Source of the DNA: Bacteroidales bacterium
GTDB lineage: Bacteria; Bacteroidota; Bacteroidia; Bacteroidales; WCHB1-69
Direction of reading: 5' to 3'
DNA length: 64,000 bases
NCBI GenBank assembly: GCA_017394765.1
Contig: JAFPXF010000041.1
Span: 1 to 64,000 of the forward strand
The notes beneath the pieces were generated by a model. That model had not been told where the DNA came from, searched no databases, and saw only the letters and a program-made list of their open reading frames with translations. How positions within the stretch are numbered: position 1 is the first letter of the stretch; every line of letters starts with the position of its first letter. Below are positions 35,901 through 44,600 of the stretch, piece by piece. Position numbers and translations under genes: made by a program.

Positions 35901-36445
35901 TCCTCCAACGCGGAGTGTTCCATCTTGATGCGAAGGAACAAAATGTCGTCTGGCGATTGGATGGTGGAATTGGCCGGAAAATCAGAGAATGGGAAAAAGG
36001 AACGGTAGTAGGTGCCGTAGGGCGGGCATGACATGCCGTCTGGCAGGAAGATCCTCTCGGACCGACTCATGGAAGCATTTGGGAAGTTTAAGGTAACCGT
36101 GGAGTTGGATTGCCTGCCAATCGTGACGGGCATGGTGTCACCAGAGCAGATAACATCCAATGGATGTAAATGTTGGATAGGGTTTGGCGTTACCCTGACA
36201 ATGAGGCGCAGGTAGTTGAAAGCGGGTGTCGCGATGATGACGGAGCTGTCGCCATGGAAGGTGACACCGTACCAGTGGAATGGCAAGGCTGTCGCACAGA
36301 TGGTGGTGTCCAAGCGCAACGTGTCCCCATCGCATATTCCGCGTGCGGACTTGGCGAACGGATCAGGCTGTGAAATGTCGCTGGCCGCCATGAGGGATAG
36401 GCCGCAGAGAAGCAAGAGGGCAGTATGGATGAGTCGCTGGAGCAT
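32990..36445 (-). CDS. Large T9SS type B secreted protein with P-domain-like and carbohydrate-binding-like parts
   Basis: 1151 residues. Signal peptide at 1-20. Residues about 100-355 match the N-terminal region of the giant protein at 41670 (FLPDGMSCPPYG, DDILFLRIKMEH, VKLVCPSGQSC, NLIGCPLNGNWYIQVQD) and have the look of a proprotein-convertase P domain. Several units follow of the kind ICDHELPYTWNGVVF to SLVLFLTLNV, related to the repeats of the giant protein. A jelly-roll, carbohydrate-binding-like segment (NGDFEQGNTGF to FGMDDISFV) is at about 650-830. The last 92 residues are a type B sorting domain (LLPNSITPSNKDGLNE, YDRWGELVY). It is exported by T9SS to the cell surface. It starts 29 bp after the PBP1A gene. 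Confidence 0.85.
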   Translation of the reverse strand: MLQRLIHTALLLLCGLSLMAASDISQPDPFAKSARGICDGDTLRLDTTICATALPFHWYGVTFHGDSSVIIATPAFNYLRLIVRVTPNPIQHLHPLDVICSGDTMPVTIGRQSNSTVTLNFPNASMSRSERIFLPDGMSCPPYGTYYRSFFPFSDFPANSTIQSPDDILFLRIKMEHSALEDLQVKLVCPSGQSCQITPTLSGGFFNDYWDGVFQNPYFRLNLGLANRQTDHLSCDSTLSPIGVPWNYVWSDNTNRGYQYAGGSHSFMYEPANVHTRYNPLWDNSAGQGFYPSVVDSSNVALMQNIYHPKQSFSNLIGCPLNGNWYIQVQDLRDDDNGYLVEWELVLDPTLLASTTYSTDSITMIGNYVTRTSDSTFIITPDNIPDNHVVNSPYTIHTYTAGCVFDTSFTIQIEGAKHAVIHDTIRHSQLPYTYNGRTLTSVAPSDTTLVFHSPSVHGCDSTLEYVLHIVTADTNWLVQNICDHELPYTWNGVVFNQAGVQIVTLHDASGADSLVLFLTLNVQQSQHFDVYGEICQGEPYTEEGFNLPSDSTRTPGQHTFTRTEPSQTGGCDNLITLHLNISPLPVMQASSDMIIDSGQTVQLWASGCEFYVWSPAYAVSNLTTATTTGSPTESMYFFVSGFNSNINLVANGDFEQGNTGFTSAYILGTNSGYSQWGTLGNEGTYMVGNNANNYHNNFQGAHDHTSGNGKYMIVNGSTNPGTVVWSQTINVTPNTDYAFSTWVTTVANDPWAQLQFRINNQQIGPIFSAPSTYGQNNTWLNFYQIWNSGNNTQAAISIINQNTGGGGNDFGMDDISFVRLTNCGISDTIQVLIRRDIDTMICDHELPFDWHGHIFTGPDTVEHLIVNPNGVDDDVIMHLTVGHSFFDTVDVVVNENDLPYIYNGISFYDDTTIVDAYTSATGCDSLYYFSLHVHRNSTSTLDTTVCDYQTPFVWNNNAYINSGTYTTTLTNQHGADSILTLNLTVIPTHIQILSFTENFCEEGYAELQVVTDFEDYVWNTAETAPTITVYASGNYSVEGINGSCTNKASISIPTCEYLILLPNSITPSNKDGLNEQFGFAEALWPQILNRGFDVSIYDRWGELVYYSTDKTFRWNGTVNGHLYKNTIYNYIIHYQNKIGEKQVIKGSVMVF

Positions 36446-36474
36446 TATGTCGGGAAAAGATTATGTGGAAAAAA

Positions 36475-38772
36475 TTAGTCGAAATCTAAGGTCATGACAG
36501 AATCGCGTTTGGTTTCGTTGCAGCCGGAGGGGTCGCCGATGTACGATTCCGGGATGGTGAAACTATAGCCGGACTGGGCGCTTTTGTTTTCGGAGTTGAC
36601 AACGGCATAGTAGGGCAGTTTTGGGTCGCCATAGACCTTTTGCATGAAGAGGCCGAACACCGGTAGAGCGGTGCGGGCACCCTGGCCCAAGGCTGTGGTG
36701 CGGAAGTGCGCGGAGCGGTCCTCGCAACCCACCCAGACACCGCAGGTCAACAGCGGAGTGTAGCCCACAAACCAGCCGTCGGACTGGTTGTCGGTGGTGC
36801 CGGTCTTGCCGGCTAACGGGAAGGAGAGCTTGTATTGGCCGCGCAACCGGCCGCCGGTGCCGTAGTCCACCACACCCTGCATCAGACGCACGGTCTTGAA
36901 GGCGGTGATCTGGTCGATGGCCTCGTTGCTCTTGGGCACATAGTTGTAGATGACGTTGCCGTCCTTGTCGCAGATCTTGGTGATGAAGACGGGCTCCACA
37001 TACACGCCTTGGTTGGGGAAGCAGTTGATGGCACCCACCTGCTCATACAGGGTCAGCTCGCAGGCTCCCAAGCAGATGGCCGGCACTTCGGGGATGTCGG
37101 AGGTGATGCCCATGGCACGCACCAATTCGATGACGGCGTGCGGACCGTAGCGCTTCATGATGTAGGCCGAAACTTGGTTGAGGGAGTGGGCGAGGGCCTC
37201 GCGCAAGGGGATCATCTGTCCCTCGCGGTAGCCGCCGGAGTTGCGCGGCGTCCAGGTGCCGCCGGGCGTGGTGATGGTCACCGGCACGTTCGGGACCATC
37301 GTGCAGGGGTCGAACTCGCCGCTCTGCATGGCCACGGTATAGACGTATGGCTTGAAAGTTGAACCGACCTGACGTTTCGACAACTTGACGTGGTCGAATT
37401 GGAACTGCTCGTAATTGGTGCCGCCCACGTATGCCTTCACACGCCCCGTGTTGGCCTCCATGCACATCAGGCCGCATTGCAAAAACGACTTGAGGTATCG
37501 AATGGAGTCGAAAGGCGACATGATCGTGTCCTTCGGACCCTTGTATGTGAAGATGGACATTTTCACCTTTTTGTTGAAGGCCGCACGGATCTCCTCGTCG
37601 GTGGCGCCGGCGTCCTTCATGCGGTCATAGCGTTCCGACTGCTTGACCGCTGCCCAGAGGATGCGGTCGGTCTGCTCCTCGGAAAGGTTGACGAAGGGGG
37701 CGTTCTTGGCATTCTTGATGTGCTCGAAGAAGAGCGGCTGCAAATAGTTGCACACATGCTCCTCAACCGCCTCCTCGGCATGCTTCTGCATACGGGAGTC
37801 AATGGTGGTGTATATCTTCAGGCCATCGCAATAGATGTCGTAGTATGAACCGTCCTGCTTGGGGTTCTGGCGGCTCCATTCTTTGAGAAATTGACGCAGG
37901 TATTCGCGGAAATAGGTGGCCAAACCTGCATAATGCGCCTGCGAGCGGAAATTGGACAGGTCAATGGGAAGTTTCTTGATGGAGTCAAGGTCTGTTTGGG
38001 AAAGATAGCCGTATTTGTTCATCTGTCCCAACACCACGTTGCGTCTTCCCAAGGCGGCTTGGTAGTGGCGGCGGGGACTGTATTGCGTGGGGGCCTTGAG
38101 CATGCCCACCAGCAAGGCGGCCTCTTCGGTGTTGATCTCGTCGGGCTGCTTGTTGAAGTAGGTGCGCGCCGCCGACTTGATGCCCACGGCATTGTTGCCG
38201 AAATTCACCGTGTTGAAATACATGGCTAAGATTTCGTCCTTGGAATACTTGCGTTCCAACTTGGTGGCCACCACCCACTCCTTGAACTTGAAGAAGACCA
38301 ACTTTATTTTGTTCATCTTCTGGTCGCGCGGGAAAAGGTTTTTGGCCAACTGCTGCGTGATGGTGCTGCCACCGCCTTTGCGGTGAAAGGTGAGCACACC
38401 GGAAGCCACACGGAACAGGGCCTTGGCATCCACGCCGGAATGTCTGTAGAACCGGGAGTCCTCCGTGGCGATCAGGGCGTCCTTCAGGGGCTGCGACAGG
38501 TCCTTGTATTTGCAGTTGGAACGATTCTCCAAATAATAGGTGCCGAGCAATTCTCCATCGGCGGAGATGACTTCTGTGGCCAAATTGGCATCCGGGTTTT
38601 CCAATTCCGTGAAAGAAGGCATATAACCGATCCATCCCAAGGAGATGAGGATGAATAACAGTGCGAGCAATCCGATAATGGAGAAATAACAAATCCAGAA
38701 AGGCTTGATCCATCGCGATTTGCCGCCATTGCCCTTGTCGGAGCTCTTTTGTTTCTTGGAACCGTTGTACAT
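36475..38772 (-). CDS. Bifunctional penicillin-binding protein 1A
   Basis: 765 residues. One transmembrane helix at about 25-48. Glycosyltransferase 51 domain with catalytic Glu104 in EDSRFYRH and GGGSTITQQLAKN (133-145). Transpeptidase domain with the serine motif Ser471-x-x-Lys474 (GSTFKP), SLN (530-532) and KTG (656-658). The enzyme polymerises and cross-links peptidoglycan in the periplasm. It is complete. Its place is odd: it lies between a beta-helix surface protein (39 bp upstream) and a T9SS type B protein (29 bp downstream), apparently in one operon. Confidence 0.95.
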   Translation of the reverse strand: MYNGSKKQKSSDKGNGGKSRWIKPFWICYFSIIGLLALLFILISLGWIGYMPSFTELENPDANLATEVISADGELLGTYYLENRSNCKYKDLSQPLKDALIATEDSRFYRHSGVDAKALFRVASGVLTFHRKGGGSTITQQLAKNLFPRDQKMNKIKLVFFKFKEWVVATKLERKYSKDEILAMYFNTVNFGNNAVGIKSAARTYFNKQPDEINTEEAALLVGMLKAPTQYSPRRHYQAALGRRNVVLGQMNKYGYLSQTDLDSIKKLPIDLSNFRSQAHYAGLATYFREYLRQFLKEWSRQNPKQDGSYYDIYCDGLKIYTTIDSRMQKHAEEAVEEHVCNYLQPLFFEHIKNAKNAPFVNLSEEQTDRILWAAVKQSERYDRMKDAGATDEEIRAAFNKKVKMSIFTYKGPKDTIMSPFDSIRYLKSFLQCGLMCMEANTGRVKAYVGGTNYEQFQFDHVKLSKRQVGSTFKPYVYTVAMQSGEFDPCTMVPNVPVTITTPGGTWTPRNSGGYREGQMIPLREALAHSLNQVSAYIMKRYGPHAVIELVRAMGITSDIPEVPAICLGACELTLYEQVGAINCFPNQGVYVEPVFITKICDKDGNVIYNYVPKSNEAIDQITAFKTVRLMQGVVDYGTGGRLRGQYKLSFPLAGKTGTTDNQSDGWFVGYTPLLTCGVWVGCEDRSAHFRTTALGQGARTALPVFGLFMQKVYGDPKLPYYAVVNSENKSAQSGYSFTIPESYIGDPSGCNETKRDSVMTLDFD

Positions 38773-38811
38773 GTCGTTTTCTATTATGCTTGGGTTAATG
38801 TGGTTTCTGTG

Positions 38812-41004
38812 CTATTGGACCGTGGTGATGCTGTAGGAGGATCCCACGGTGAAAGTCTTGGTGCTGCCGCCGGAGTAGGTGGCACCTGTGTGGTAGTTGT
38901 GGAAGTCGGTGCCGCCGCTGATGGTGCCGCCGTATTTGAGGGTGTAGGAGCCTTGGGTGAGTTCGGGGCTGCTGAAGGTGAGCACGGCATTGGAACTGCC
39001 GCCACCACCGGGCCAGCCGCCGCCACCACTCATGGTGGGGATATGGAAGGTGAGTATCACGGCATTGTCGCTGTTGCGCACTATCTGGATATCCTTGTTG
39101 CTGGCGCCCGTGTACTTGAGCGAATGCTGCGTGCAGGCACTGGCTGTGGGAGAACTGAACATGTTGCCCGAAGGCCCCGTGCCCACAATGATGCCGCCAG
39201 TGATGGCGAAGGTGTTGTTGTCACAGTCGAAAGCCTCTTCGGGAGTCTTGACCGACGAAGCGATGGTGCAGCCGCCGTTGATGCGCAACTGTCCGTTGCT
39301 GTCAATGGCGTCGTTGTTGCTGGAAGCCGCATAGATGGTGCCGCCATTGATGACGAGCTGCGAGCTGGCGTTCATGGCATCGTCATAATTGGAGACGAGC
39401 GTCAGCAGGCCGCCGTTGATGGTCAGGATGGTTTTGCTCTCCAAGCATTCGCCGCCCTCGGTGTTTTGCGTGCAGTTAACGGTGACGATGCCGCTGTTGA
39501 CGGTCAATGCACCGTCGGCCTTGATACCCTTGGGGTTGCAGTAGTCGGAGCCGCCACCGCCCGGAGGCCAGCCGCCACCGCCGCCGGAGGTCACGGTGAA
39601 ATGCGCCCCAGAGGTGGTCACGTTGATCACAAGCAGGGAGTCGTTGGCATCGGGTTCCCCGATGGTGATGGTGCCTTTGCTGTTGATGCCTTTTCCGCCA
39701 TTGCCGGTGCTGGTGCAGGTGATGTGCCCGCCTGTCAAGTTGATGCTCAGGTCGCCCTTGATGCAGCTGCAGGAGTAGGCGTCCTTGGTGGAGCCGCTGA
39801 CCGTGTAGGCCGCGCCAGCACCCGCCGTGGTGACGGTCACCTCGCCGCCGGTGATGTTGACGGTGCTGTCGGCGGAGATGCCCCTGCCGCCGCCGTTGCT
39901 GGCGGGCAATGTGATGTCAATGACACCCCCGTGGATGGTGATGTCACCGTTGCTTACCATTGCGGAGCAGTAGGAGGGATTGTTGCCGGAGGTGGTGCTC
40001 TCCAGCACCGTGGTGCCCGATGAGGTGATGTGGATGTCGCCCCCGTTGACGGTGGTGCCCATACCGCTCTTCATCCCTTTGCTCTGGTTGCCGCTGTTGT
40101 AGATGGTGATGGTGCCGTTGTTGACGGTGATGGTGCTGTCGCACTTCATGGCTTTGGCATCGGCTGTGGTGCTGTGAATGACGATTTCACCGCCATTGAC
40201 CTCTATGAAACCATCGTCTCCGTCAATGCCGTCGTCGCCGGAGGTGACCTCCACCGTGCCGCCGTTCATGATGAACCAGTCGCAGTGGATGCCGTCGGCC
40301 ACGGCGGAGGCGACCACGATGTTGCCGCTGTTGACCTGCACATAATCGTCGCTGTGGATGCCGTTGCGCACGGCACCGTTCACAGTCAGGGTGCCGCCGC
40401 CGTTGAAGACGAGCTGGCTCTTGCTCTGCAGGGCTGCCTTCTTGGTGTTGCCGGAACCGTCGTTGAGGTGGTTCTGACTGCCATTGGCCAGCACCACTGT
40501 GACGGCTTTGTCCACTAACACGTCAATGGCGGGACCTGCATCATTGGTGATGGAGACGCCCTCCAAGGAGAGTGTGAACCGCTTGTCGGGCGTGATGCAC
40601 AGGGAACCGTCGCCTGTGCTGCCCGAGATGTGGTAAACCACGTCCTGAATGCCGGCCGTGGAAAGCACCGTCACGTCCGCGCCGGCCGTGGTGATGTTGA
40701 TACCCGAGGCGGCCAGCGGATTGATGACGGAAACCGTGTTGCCGTTGTAGGTGATGTATATGTCACGCGATGCCATCAGTGTGTCGCTGCTGAAGGTGAT
40801 GCTGTCCATGACAGCTATGTTGAAAATCCTGTAGTCGTTGCGGCAGGAGAAGATGGAACTGCCATTATGGAAATGGATGCTGTCGATGTCCGTGATGGCC
40901 TTCTCGAACACGACATTGCCCCCGTTATAAAGATGCAGGAGCTCTTGCGCCCACGAGGTGCAAAGCAGGCAGACAGAGAGGATGGTCAAAGCGACTTTCT
41001 TCAT
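38812..41004 (-). CDS. Exported beta-helix protein, Cthe_2159-like carbohydrate-binding family
   Basis: 730 residues. Signal peptide at 1-19 (ending SWAQ). A short domain follows (LLHLYNGGNVVFEKAITDIDSIHF). From about 95 on there are many short repeats of the form NGGTVEVTSGDDGIDGDD, INGGTIYAASSNNDAID and KSKTILTINGGLLT, typical of a right-handed beta-helix with Asp-rich calcium sites. This matches the Cthe_2159-type carbohydrate (pectate)-binding family. Two Gly/Trp/Pro-rich linkers (GGGGGWPPGGGG) occur. No T9SS sorting domain is seen at the C-terminus. Its ATG overlaps the stop of the preceding gene (ATGA), so translation is coupled. Confidence 0.8.
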   Translation of the reverse strand: MKKVALTILSVCLLCTSWAQELLHLYNGGNVVFEKAITDIDSIHFHNGSSIFSCRNDYRIFNIAVMDSITFSSDTLMASRDIYITYNGNTVSVINPLAASGINITTAGADVTVLSTAGIQDVVYHISGSTGDGSLCITPDKRFTLSLEGVSITNDAGPAIDVLVDKAVTVVLANGSQNHLNDGSGNTKKAALQSKSQLVFNGGGTLTVNGAVRNGIHSDDYVQVNSGNIVVASAVADGIHCDWFIMNGGTVEVTSGDDGIDGDDGFIEVNGGEIVIHSTTADAKAMKCDSTITVNNGTITIYNSGNQSKGMKSGMGTTVNGGDIHITSSGTTVLESTTSGNNPSYCSAMVSNGDITIHGGVIDITLPASNGGGRGISADSTVNITGGEVTVTTAGAGAAYTVSGSTKDAYSCSCIKGDLSINLTGGHITCTSTGNGGKGINSKGTITIGEPDANDSLLVINVTTSGAHFTVTSGGGGGWPPGGGGSDYCNPKGIKADGALTVNSGIVTVNCTQNTEGGECLESKTILTINGGLLTLVSNYDDAMNASSQLVINGGTIYAASSNNDAIDSNGQLRINGGCTIASSVKTPEEAFDCDNNTFAITGGIIVGTGPSGNMFSSPTASACTQHSLKYTGASNKDIQIVRNSDNAVILTFHIPTMSGGGGWPGGGGSSNAVLTFSSPELTQGSYTLKYGGTISGGTDFHNYHTGATYSGGSTKTFTVGSSYSITTVQ

Positions 41005-41483
41005 AACTTCGTTATTTTAAAAGTTTTGTCATTCACTTTGACCAGATAAAGCCCTTTGGGCAAGGCGTGTATGTCAACAGACTCGTCATTACGACAGATC
41101 CCTTTCAATACCATTCTGCCATCGGAGGAAAAAATCTGATAGTGGTTGAGATCGTTGTCTTGGGAGAAGATTTTCAAATAGGAGGATGCCGGATTGGGAT
41201 AAAGCTTGTATCCTGCGGCTTCGATCTCTTGGATTCCGGCAATGTAGGCGAAGGTCAATTTTTGGATGGACGATACCGGGATAGAGTAGGGGAGATTCAA
41301 TCCGTCTTCGATAAAAAGATAGTCGTTTTGGAAATAGAGCTTGCCATTGTCGGCAATTTCGAAGGATTGGGTGCCACCACCGTGGAGACGAACGTCCACG
41401 ATGGTGGTCTGCGCTCCGCAAAAAGGCACGATAAGCGCCCAAAACGCGAGGATGAATAGGATAACTTTTATGTTTTTCAGCAT
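41001..41483 (-). CDS. Small T9SS type A secreted protein
   Basis: 160 residues. Signal peptide at about 1-24 (AFWALIVPFCGAQ). A 65-residue N-terminal domain (IVDVRLHGGGTQSFEIADNGKLYF) resembles the first domain of the next gene's product. The last 67 residues are a type A sorting domain (LYPNPASSYLKIF, YQIFSSDGRMVLKG, LPKGLYLVKV). The stop codon overlaps the start of the beta-helix gene by four bases. It is probably the first gene of a four-gene operon with a promoter at 41576. Function beyond surface location is unknown. Confidence 0.8.
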   Translation of the reverse strand: MLKNIKVILFILAFWALIVPFCGAQTTIVDVRLHGGGTQSFEIADNGKLYFQNDYLFIEDGLNLPYSIPVSSIQKLTFAYIAGIQEIEAAGYKLYPNPASSYLKIFSQDNDLNHYQIFSSDGRMVLKGICRNDESVDIHALPKGLYLVKVNDKTFKITKL

Positions 41484-41575
41484 GGTTCGGCTTCAATAAA
41501 TTCAATAATAATCACCTGCATGATAGAAAACGCTACTTTACAACATCTATTACATGCATGATAATAAAAAGCCTG

Positions 41576-41583
41576 CAAAGGTA
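41576..41583 (-). promoter_or_regulatory. -7 element of the surface-protein/PBP1A operon
   Basis: TACCTTTG on the minus strand followed by CAGGC, about 93 bp before the ATG at 41483. It is the only promoter-like site seen for the four genes down to 32990. Confidence 0.55.
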
Positions 41584-41669
41584 CATAAATTATGAATACA
41601 CACGGATGGAGGATATTTTCCGCGTTTTTCTGTAAGTTCGGCGGGCTTTTTTTTGTCCCGAAGTCCTCC

Positions 41670-44600
41670 TTAAAGAACAACGATTTGTCCTTTGATCATA
41701 AACTCCTCCCCGAAGAGATCCCAATAGGTGATGACATAGTTGTAAACCACGTTGAGATAAACCTTGCCCTTGTATTCCCCATACCATCGGAAGTTCTTGT
41801 CTTTGGACATGAATACGATTTCACCCCATCGGTTGACGATGATGATGGAGAAGTTGGTGATGAGTCTTTGGTAATAGTCGTTCAGATAGAAATAGTCGTT
41901 CAAGCCGTCGGCGTTGCTGGGCGTGATGGCGTTCGGCAGGTTGATGAAGAGGTCGCACGGCTGGATGGTGACACCGACGGTGGCTTGACAAGTCCCGTAT
42001 GAGGCCGTCACAATGTAGGTGCCGGGCATGGTTACCGTGATGGATGAAGTGGTCTCCCCCGTGTTCCAAATGTAGTCCGGGAACAGCGATTCCACTGACA
42101 GTTCTGTGTACAGGTCATCGCAGAAGTCCGGCGGACTGGCTATGATTTCCAACGATGTGTCGATGATGGTCAGGGTGAGGATGACCGTGCTGTCGCAACC
42201 GTGAATGCTCTCCAAGTGCTGGTATGCGGTCAGTGACTCCCTGCCGACGGTTTCCTCCGAATGGATGTTGAAGCCATGCAGTCTGTAACCGCGTCCTTCG
42301 CAAATCATGTCCTCGAAACGGGTCACATACGACGGATGCACGGTAAGGTGCATCACGACCGTGCTGTCGCAGCCGTGTATGGTCTGGAGCACTTGCACAT
42401 AGTCGCCAGACTGGGTGTATATTTGACCGTTCCAGTTTATGCTGTCACAAACGGTTGCGCTGAATTCGGTGGAGTCGGAATAATAGACGGTAAGGTGCAG
42501 CGTGACGGTGCTGTCACATCCGTGTATGGTCTGGAAATGTTGCACATAGTCGCCCGAAACATCGTATTTATATTCATTCCATGCATAAATGTCGCAAATG
42601 GTGTCGCTGAATTCGGTCGTAAATGAATAATGCACGGTGAGGTGTAACGTGACGGTGCTGTCACATCCGTGGATGGTCTGGAAATGCTGTACCTTGTCGC
42701 CGGAAGTGGTGTAGGTCTGGTCGTTCCAAGTGTAGCTGTCGCAAACAGTCTGGCTGAATTCGGTGGAGTCGGAGTAGTGGACGGTGAGATGCAACGTCAC
42801 CATGCTGTCGCATCCGTGGATGGTCTGGAAATGCTGCACTTTGTCGCCGGAGGTGGTGTAGGTCTGGCTGTTCCAAGTGTAGCTGTCGCAAACAGTCTGG
42901 CTGAATTCGGTGGAGTCGGAGTAATGGACGGTGAGATGCAGCACGACGGTGCTGTCGCATCCGTGGATGGTCTGGAAATGCTGCACCTTGTCACCGGAGG
43001 TGGTGTAGGTCTGGTCGTTCCAGGTGTAACTGTCGCAGACCGTGACGCTGTGTTCCGTGGAGTCGGAATAATGCACGGTGAGGTGCAAGGTTACCGTGCT
43101 GTCGCATCCGTGGATGGTCTGGAAATACTGCACCTTGTCGCCGGAGGTGGTGTAGGTCTGGTCGTTCCATGTGTAGCTGTTACAGACGGTCTCGCTGAAT
43201 TCGGTGGAATCCAGGTAGTGGACAGTGAGATGCAGTACAACGGTGCTGTCGCATCCGTGGATGGTCTGGAAATACTGCACCTTGTCGCCGGAGGTGGTAT
43301 AGACGCTGTCGTTCCAAGTGTAGCTGTCACAGACGGTCTCGCTGAATTCGGTGGAGTCCAAATAGTGGACAGTGAGATGCAGCACGACAGTGCTGTCGCA
43401 TCCGTGGATGGTCTGGAAATGCTGCACCTTGTCGCCGGAAACGGTATAGATGCTGTCGTTCCAAATGTAGCTGTCACAGACGGTTTCGCTGAATTCCGTG
43501 GAGTCGGAGTAGTGGACGGTGAGGTGCAGGGTTACGGTGCTGTCGCAGCCGTGGATGGTTTGGAAATACTGCACCTTGTCACCGGAGGTGGTATATACGC
43601 TGTCGTTCCAAGTGTAGCTGTCGCAGACGGTTTCGCTGAATTCGGTGGAGTCCAAATAGTGGACCGTGAGGTGCAGCACAACGGTGCTGTCGCAGCCATG
43701 GATGGTGTGGAAATATTGCACCTTGTCGCCGGAGGTGGTATAGACGCTGTCGTTCCAGATATAGCTGTCACAGACGGTTTCGCTGAATTCCGTGGAGTCC
43801 ATGTAGTTGACGGTGAGGTGCAGCGTCACCGTGCTGTCGCAGCCGTGGACGGTCTGGAAATGCTGCACATAGTCGCCGGATGTGGTATAGATGCTGTCGT
43901 TCCAAGTGTGGGTGTCACATACCGTGATGCTGTGCTCCGTGGAGTCGGAGTAGTGAACGGTGAGGTGCAGGGTTACGGTACTGTCGCAGCCGTGGATGGT
44001 GTGGAAATACTGCACCTTGTCGCCGGAGGTGGTATAGACACTGTCGTTCCAGGTGTAGCTGTCGCAGACGGTTTCGCTGAATTCGGTGGAGTCCAAATAA
44101 TGGACTGTAAGGTGCAAGACGACGGTGCTGTCGCAACCATGGATGGTGTGGAAATACTGCACTTTGTCGCCGGAGGTGGTATAGACACTGTCGTTCCAAG
44201 TGTAGCTGTCGCAAACGGTCTCGCTGAATTCCGTGGAATCCAAATAGTGGACGGTGAGGTGCAGGGTTACGGTGCTGTCGCAGCCGTGAATGGTGTGGAA
44301 ATGTTGCACATAGTCGCCGGAAGCGGTATAGACACTGTCGTTCCAGATGTGGGTGTCGCAAACCGTGACGCTGTGTTCCGTGGAGTCGGAATAATGCACG
44401 GTCAGGTGTAGGACGACGGTGCTGTCGCAGCTGTTCGAGGTCTGGAAATACTGTGTGTAGTCGCCGGAAACCGTGTAGGTAATGTCATTCCAAGTGAAAC
44501 GGTCGCAGACGGTGGTGTCAAACTGGGTGGAGTCGGAATAGTGGACAGTGAGGTGCAAGGTTACCGTGCTGTCGCAGCCGTGGATGGTGTGGAAATGCTG

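Noticed and set aside
42669..44411. Long plus-strand open frames (up to 580 codons) opposite the giant gene
   Set aside because: They repeat every 49 codons because they are the antisense of the 147-bp repeat. The minus-strand frame has a signal peptide, domains and a sorting signal; the plus frames have none.
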